Shown piece after piece: positions 7,461 through 9,644 of a stretch of DNA of 9,644 bases; position 1 is the first letter of the stretch, and each line of letters starts with the position of its first letter. The position numbers were made by a program, and so were the translations under genes. This stretch comes from Lentimicrobium sp. (lineage in GTDB: Bacteria > Bacteroidota > Bacteroidia > Bacteroidales > Lentimicrobiaceae): the NCBI GenBank assembly GCA_013336205.1, contig JAAXUD010000066.1, positions 1 to 9,644 on the forward strand, in the 5' to 3' direction. The notes below the pieces were generated by a model. It made no database searches and was not told the origin of the DNA. It saw only the letters and a program-made list of their open reading frames with translations.

Positions 7461-8075
7461 TTGTCACAACAATATCCGGAAGAAACGAAAATAAGGTTGT
7501 ATGGCGAAATAAATACTGCCTCAATCAGGCTTAACCGCCTGATAGAAAATCTGTTGAATATGTCGCGCCTAGAATCAGGGCGCATCACTCCCCGGCCCGA
7601 TTGGTGCGATGTTCATGATCTGGCAAACAAGGTGAGCGAAAACCTGAAACAGGAATTACAGTCTTTTAAACTTTCGGTTATCATCCCGGCAGATATGCCA
7701 CTGGTTCACCTGGATTTCGGACTGATTGAACAGGTTATTCACAACCTGGTCCTGAATGCAACACAACATTCACCGGCAGGGAGCAGAATAAGACTCAAAA
7801 TCTTTAATGATAACGATTTGCTTATCATACAGGTAATGGACAGGGGACCAGGATTCCCGGAATCAGAATTATTTTCTGTTTTCAACAAGTTTTACCGTGG
7901 CAAAGATGCCATCGCAGGCGGAACCGGACTGGGTCTGTCGATTGTGAAGGGATTTGTTGAAGCACACCTTGGAACGGTGATCGCTGAAAATCGTCAAAAC
8001 GGGGGTGCATTGTTTACTATCAGAATTCCGGTTAAAACCGCTGCCTTGGATCAATTTACAAAGCCTGAAGAATAG
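7461..8075 (+). CDS. kdpD: KdpD C-terminal fragment: rest of HisKA plus HATPase domain
   Basis: The frame is open from just after the TGA and ends in TAG one base before kdpE. It encodes the second HisKA helix (EINTASIRLNRLIENLLNMSRLES) and a complete-looking HATPase_c domain. Motifs numbered as in the read-through protein are: N-box HNLVLNATQHSP with Asn790, G1 box DRGPGFP from Asp818, F-box FNKFYR, and G2 box GGTGLGLS at 844-851. The TTG at 7461 is the first possible start; the first ATG, at 7560, would leave 171 residues. Neither has a clear ribosome binding site. Without the phosphoacceptor His this piece cannot phosphorylate KdpE on its own. It could act only by read-through, or in trans with the first fragment. 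Confidence 0.75.
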   Translation: MSQQYPEETKIRLYGEINTASIRLNRLIENLLNMSRLESGRITPRPDWCDVHDLANKVSENLKQELQSFKLSVIIPADMPLVHLDFGLIEQVIHNLVLNATQHSPAGSRIRLKIFNDNDLLIIQVMDRGPGFPESELFSVFNKFYRGKDAIAGGTGLGLSIVKGFVEAHLGTVIAENRQNGGALFTIRIPVKTAALDQFTKPEE

Positions 8076-8762
8076 ATGACAAACGAAAGAAATATATTGA
8101 TTATTGATGATGAAGTTCAGATTCGTCGTTTACTCGAAATTACACTTTCAGCCAACGGTTATCTGATTTCTGAAGCATCAAATGGGAAAGAAGGCCTTGT
8201 ACTTGCTGCAACCTCCCATCCTGTTTTAATTATCCTCGATCTGGGTTTACCTGATGCCGATGGTCTTGAAATCCTTAAGAAATTAAGGGAATGGTATTTC
8301 AAACCTGTGATTATCCTTTCGGTGAGAAATTCAGAAGATGATATCATTCGGGCACTTGACAATGGCGCCAACGACTACCTCACAAAGCCATTCCGTACCG
8401 GTGAATTGCTCGCCCGGATCCGGTTGGCCATCAGACAGAGCCAGACCGGTGAAGATAAACCACTGCTTGTTTTTGGTTCGCTTTCTATTGACCTTTCAAA
8501 TCATATAGCCAAAAAAGACAATGAGATACTAAAGCTTACTTCAACTGAATTCTCTCTCCTTGCCCTACTCGCCAAAAATGAAGGCAGGGTAATGACACAC
8601 ACACAAATCCTGAAAGAAATATGGGGCTATGGCTACATAGAGCAAACACAATATCTGCGGGTATTTGTTGCCCAATTGAGAAAAAAAATTGAGCATGATC
8701 CTTCCAAACCGAAGTTATTGATTACCGAATCCGGAATCGGATATCGTTTTGCATCACTGTAG
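8076..8762 (+). CDS. kdpE: KdpE, OmpR-family response regulator of the kdp operon
   Basis: KdpE receives phosphate from KdpD and activates kdpFABC transcription. The 228-residue protein has a receiver domain (about 5-118) with acidic pocket D11/D12, phosphoacceptor D55 in LIILDLGLPDADG, switch S82 and K104 in the LTKPF loop. A winged-helix DNA-binding domain (about 128-225) follows, with SLSIDL, LTSTEFSLLALL, the recognition-helix region YLRVFVAQLRKKIE and the terminal ESGIGYRF. The ATG directly follows the kdpD TAG, implying translational coupling. The protein extends three residues (ASL) beyond the usual GYRF end, and these codons and the TAG lie in a palindromic repeat. The kdpD lesion would leave this regulator without its full kinase. 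Confidence 0.96.
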   Translation: MTNERNILIIDDEVQIRRLLEITLSANGYLISEASNGKEGLVLAATSHPVLIILDLGLPDADGLEILKKLREWYFKPVIILSVRNSEDDIIRALDNGANDYLTKPFRTGELLARIRLAIRQSQTGEDKPLLVFGSLSIDLSNHIAKKDNEILKLTSTEFSLLALLAKNEGRVMTHTQILKEIWGYGYIEQTQYLRVFVAQLRKKIEHDPSKPKLLITESGIGYRFASL

Positions 8763-8816
8763 ATACGCGATGCATCGCGTATCTACAGTTAGATGCGTTG
8801 CGTATCTACAGTGATG
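8752..8816. repeat. Palindromic repeat cluster over the kdpE stop codon
   Basis: Positions 8756-8789 are a perfect 34-bp palindrome with half-arm ACTGTAGATACGCGATG. A third arm copy, 8792-8812, repeats 8769-8789 with two differences in 21 bases. Outside these, 8752-8768 and 8800-8816 are exact 17-base inverted partners, so the whole block can fold as one long hairpin or as an inner hairpin plus a free arm. The kdpE TAG (8760-8762) lies inside. No T-run follows, so intrinsic termination is doubtful. The form resembles interspersed REP or miniature palindromic elements. Confidence 0.85.
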
Positions 8817-8875
8817 TTCACATACGCACCAGAACATGTCCATAACCGAACAATAAAAATACATTCAAATATCTT

Positions 8876-8900
8876 TATATAATTGTTTATCAATTAGATA
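8876..8900. repeat. AT-rich dyad upstream of the peptidase gene
   Basis: TAATTG (8880-8885) and CAATTA (8891-8896) flank a five-base centre. After one mismatch the symmetry continues for three more pairs. It lies 50-75 bases before the ATG at 8950, where an operator or promoter would be expected. No good TAnnTTTG box is visible in this gap. AT-rich dyads of this size arise easily by chance. Confidence 0.25.
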
Positions 8901-8949
8901 TAAAAATGGTTCAATTATTGAAAGTAAGCGGCAACTGACCCTTTACATC

Positions 8950-9644
8950 ATGAAAAATCTATTCGTCTTAATCTCTGTTCTGCTTGTCTCAGGATATTCC
9001 TCCTGTGCCCAGAATTCAGGTATTTACCTTCCGCGTGAATATCAGCGTACCCTAAAAAATCATACAAGAAGTGAAACCGGAGCCCCCGGTGAAAAGTATT
9101 TTCAGAACCGGGCCGATTACCTGATTGATGCTTCCTTCAACACACAGACAAGAATTCTGAATGGAAAGGAAACCATCACCTACAGCAACAACAGCCCTGA
9201 TACACTCAAAAACATGGTGCTGAATATAGACCATGACATTTTTAAAGCAGGCACCAACCGGGTATATGAGGTTGATGCCGCCGATCTGAACAATGGTGTA
9301 GAAATAAGCACTGTTAAAGTAAACGGGGATGAATTAATTCTTGCACCTCCACTCTGGAACCGGGATGGAACGCAGGTTTACTTTAAATTACCAAAACCGC
9401 TGCCACCTCAGAAGAGCCTGGAACTGGAAATCAGCTGGAATCTTATACATCCGCTGAAAACACAGATGCGCACCGGAACTTACGATTCCCTGTCATTCTT
9501 CGTTGCCTTCTGGTTTCCGAGAATTGCTGTTTACGACGATATCTTCGGATGGGACTACACCCAGCACCTGGGCTCAGGAGAGTTTTACAATGATTTTGGA
9601 GATTTTGACGTGCGTATGACCATTCCCGGCGATTACCTGATGTG
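8950..9644 (+). CDS. Exported M1-family metallopeptidase, N-terminal part (cut by window end)
   Basis: An ATG at 8950 opens a frame that runs past the window, showing 231 residues. It starts with a signal peptide (basic MKN, hydrophobic LFVLISVLLVSG). Cys19 in YSSCAQ could be a lipoprotein site, but Tyr at -3 is unusual, so ordinary signal peptidase cleavage is equally possible. The mature part is rich in beta-strand-like segments. It contains WFPRIAVYDDIFGWD (188-202) and YNDFGDFDVRMTIP (213-226), which I recognise from the N-terminal beta domain of M1 (gluzincin) aminopeptidase-like proteins of Bacteroidota. The catalytic HExxH site lies beyond the window, so activity cannot be judged. It appears functionally unrelated to Kdp and has its own upstream region. 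Confidence 0.8.
   Translation, partial: MKNLFVLISVLLVSGYSSCAQNSGIYLPREYQRTLKNHTRSETGAPGEKYFQNRADYLIDASFNTQTRILNGKETITYSNNSPDTLKNMVLNIDHDIFKAGTNRVYEVDAADLNNGVEISTVKVNGDELILAPPLWNRDGTQVYFKLPKPLPPQKSLELEISWNLIHPLKTQMRTGTYDSLSFFVAFWFPRIAVYDDIFGWDYTQHLGSGEFYNDFGDFDVRMTIPGDYLM

Larger units (their letters stand above)
5388..8075 (+). pseudogene. kdpD: kdpD sensor histidine kinase, interrupted by one in-frame TGA
   Basis: Read through the TGA at 7443-7445, the frame spans 896 codons including the final TAG, almost exactly the length of E. coli KdpD (894 residues). No bases appear to be gained or lost: both halves are in the same frame and continue one another inside the HisKA helix, giving SHEFRIPVSTIL-stop-ASDTLL. 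Homologous kinases have Gly at the interrupted position (E. coli LFGQAE), and GGA to TGA is one base change. The simplest reading is a recent nonsense mutation or a sequence error in an otherwise intact gene. The downstream part has kept all ATPase motifs. The two pieces are described separately. Confidence 0.75.

Noticed and set aside
8756..8789. Strong intrinsic terminator of the kdp operon
   Set aside because: The stem is long, but the sequence after it (GATGTTCACATACG) has no T-run; its boundaries fit a dispersed repeat better.
8756..8812. CRISPR array
   Set aside because: The repeated arms are palindromic, nearly adjacent and lack unique spacers of regular length; there are no cas genes in the window.

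Overview
The window carries a complete potassium-uptake locus of the Kdp type, kdpF-kdpA-kdpB-kdpC followed by kdpD and kdpE, all on the plus strand, and then the 5' part of an unrelated exported M1-type metallopeptidase. The organism is most likely a member of the Bacteroidota. The start codons lack obvious Shine-Dalgarno sequences, TAnnTTTG-type -7 promoter boxes precede kdpF and kdpD, and the style of the KdpD and M1 peptidase sequences fits that phylum. This is inferred from reading alone, not from a search.

Layout: 1-619 is a gene-poor leader with short repeats, a hairpin-forming sequence, a dubious 46-residue membrane ORF and a probable kdp promoter just before kdpF. kdpF (620-757) is a small membrane subunit below the usual ORF length cut-off. 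kdpA (860-2551), kdpB (2563-4641) and kdpC (4653-5231) follow tightly. A 156-base gap (5232-5387) holds a second promoter-like box. Then come kdpD, read in one frame from 5388 to 8075 but broken by an in-frame TGA at 7443-7445, and kdpE (8076-8762), which starts at the base after the kdpD stop codon. A 34-bp perfect palindrome with a third, diverged arm copy lies over the kdpE stop codon. The last gene (8950-9644) runs off the window.

How they work together: KdpFABC is the high-affinity, ATP-driven K+ importer (KdpA channel-like subunit, KdpB P-type ATPase, KdpC and KdpF accessory subunits). KdpD is the sensor kinase and KdpE the response regulator that switches the operon on when K+ is limiting.

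The points that most need a second look are: the nonsense codon in the KdpD dimerisation/phosphoacceptor region, eleven codons after the phosphoacceptor His, where related kinases have Gly; the palindromic repeat that supplies the last codons and stop of kdpE; and two 11-bp-spaced direct repeats upstream of kdpF that could be KdpE operators. I see no wholly new system; the rest is an orthodox Kdp locus.
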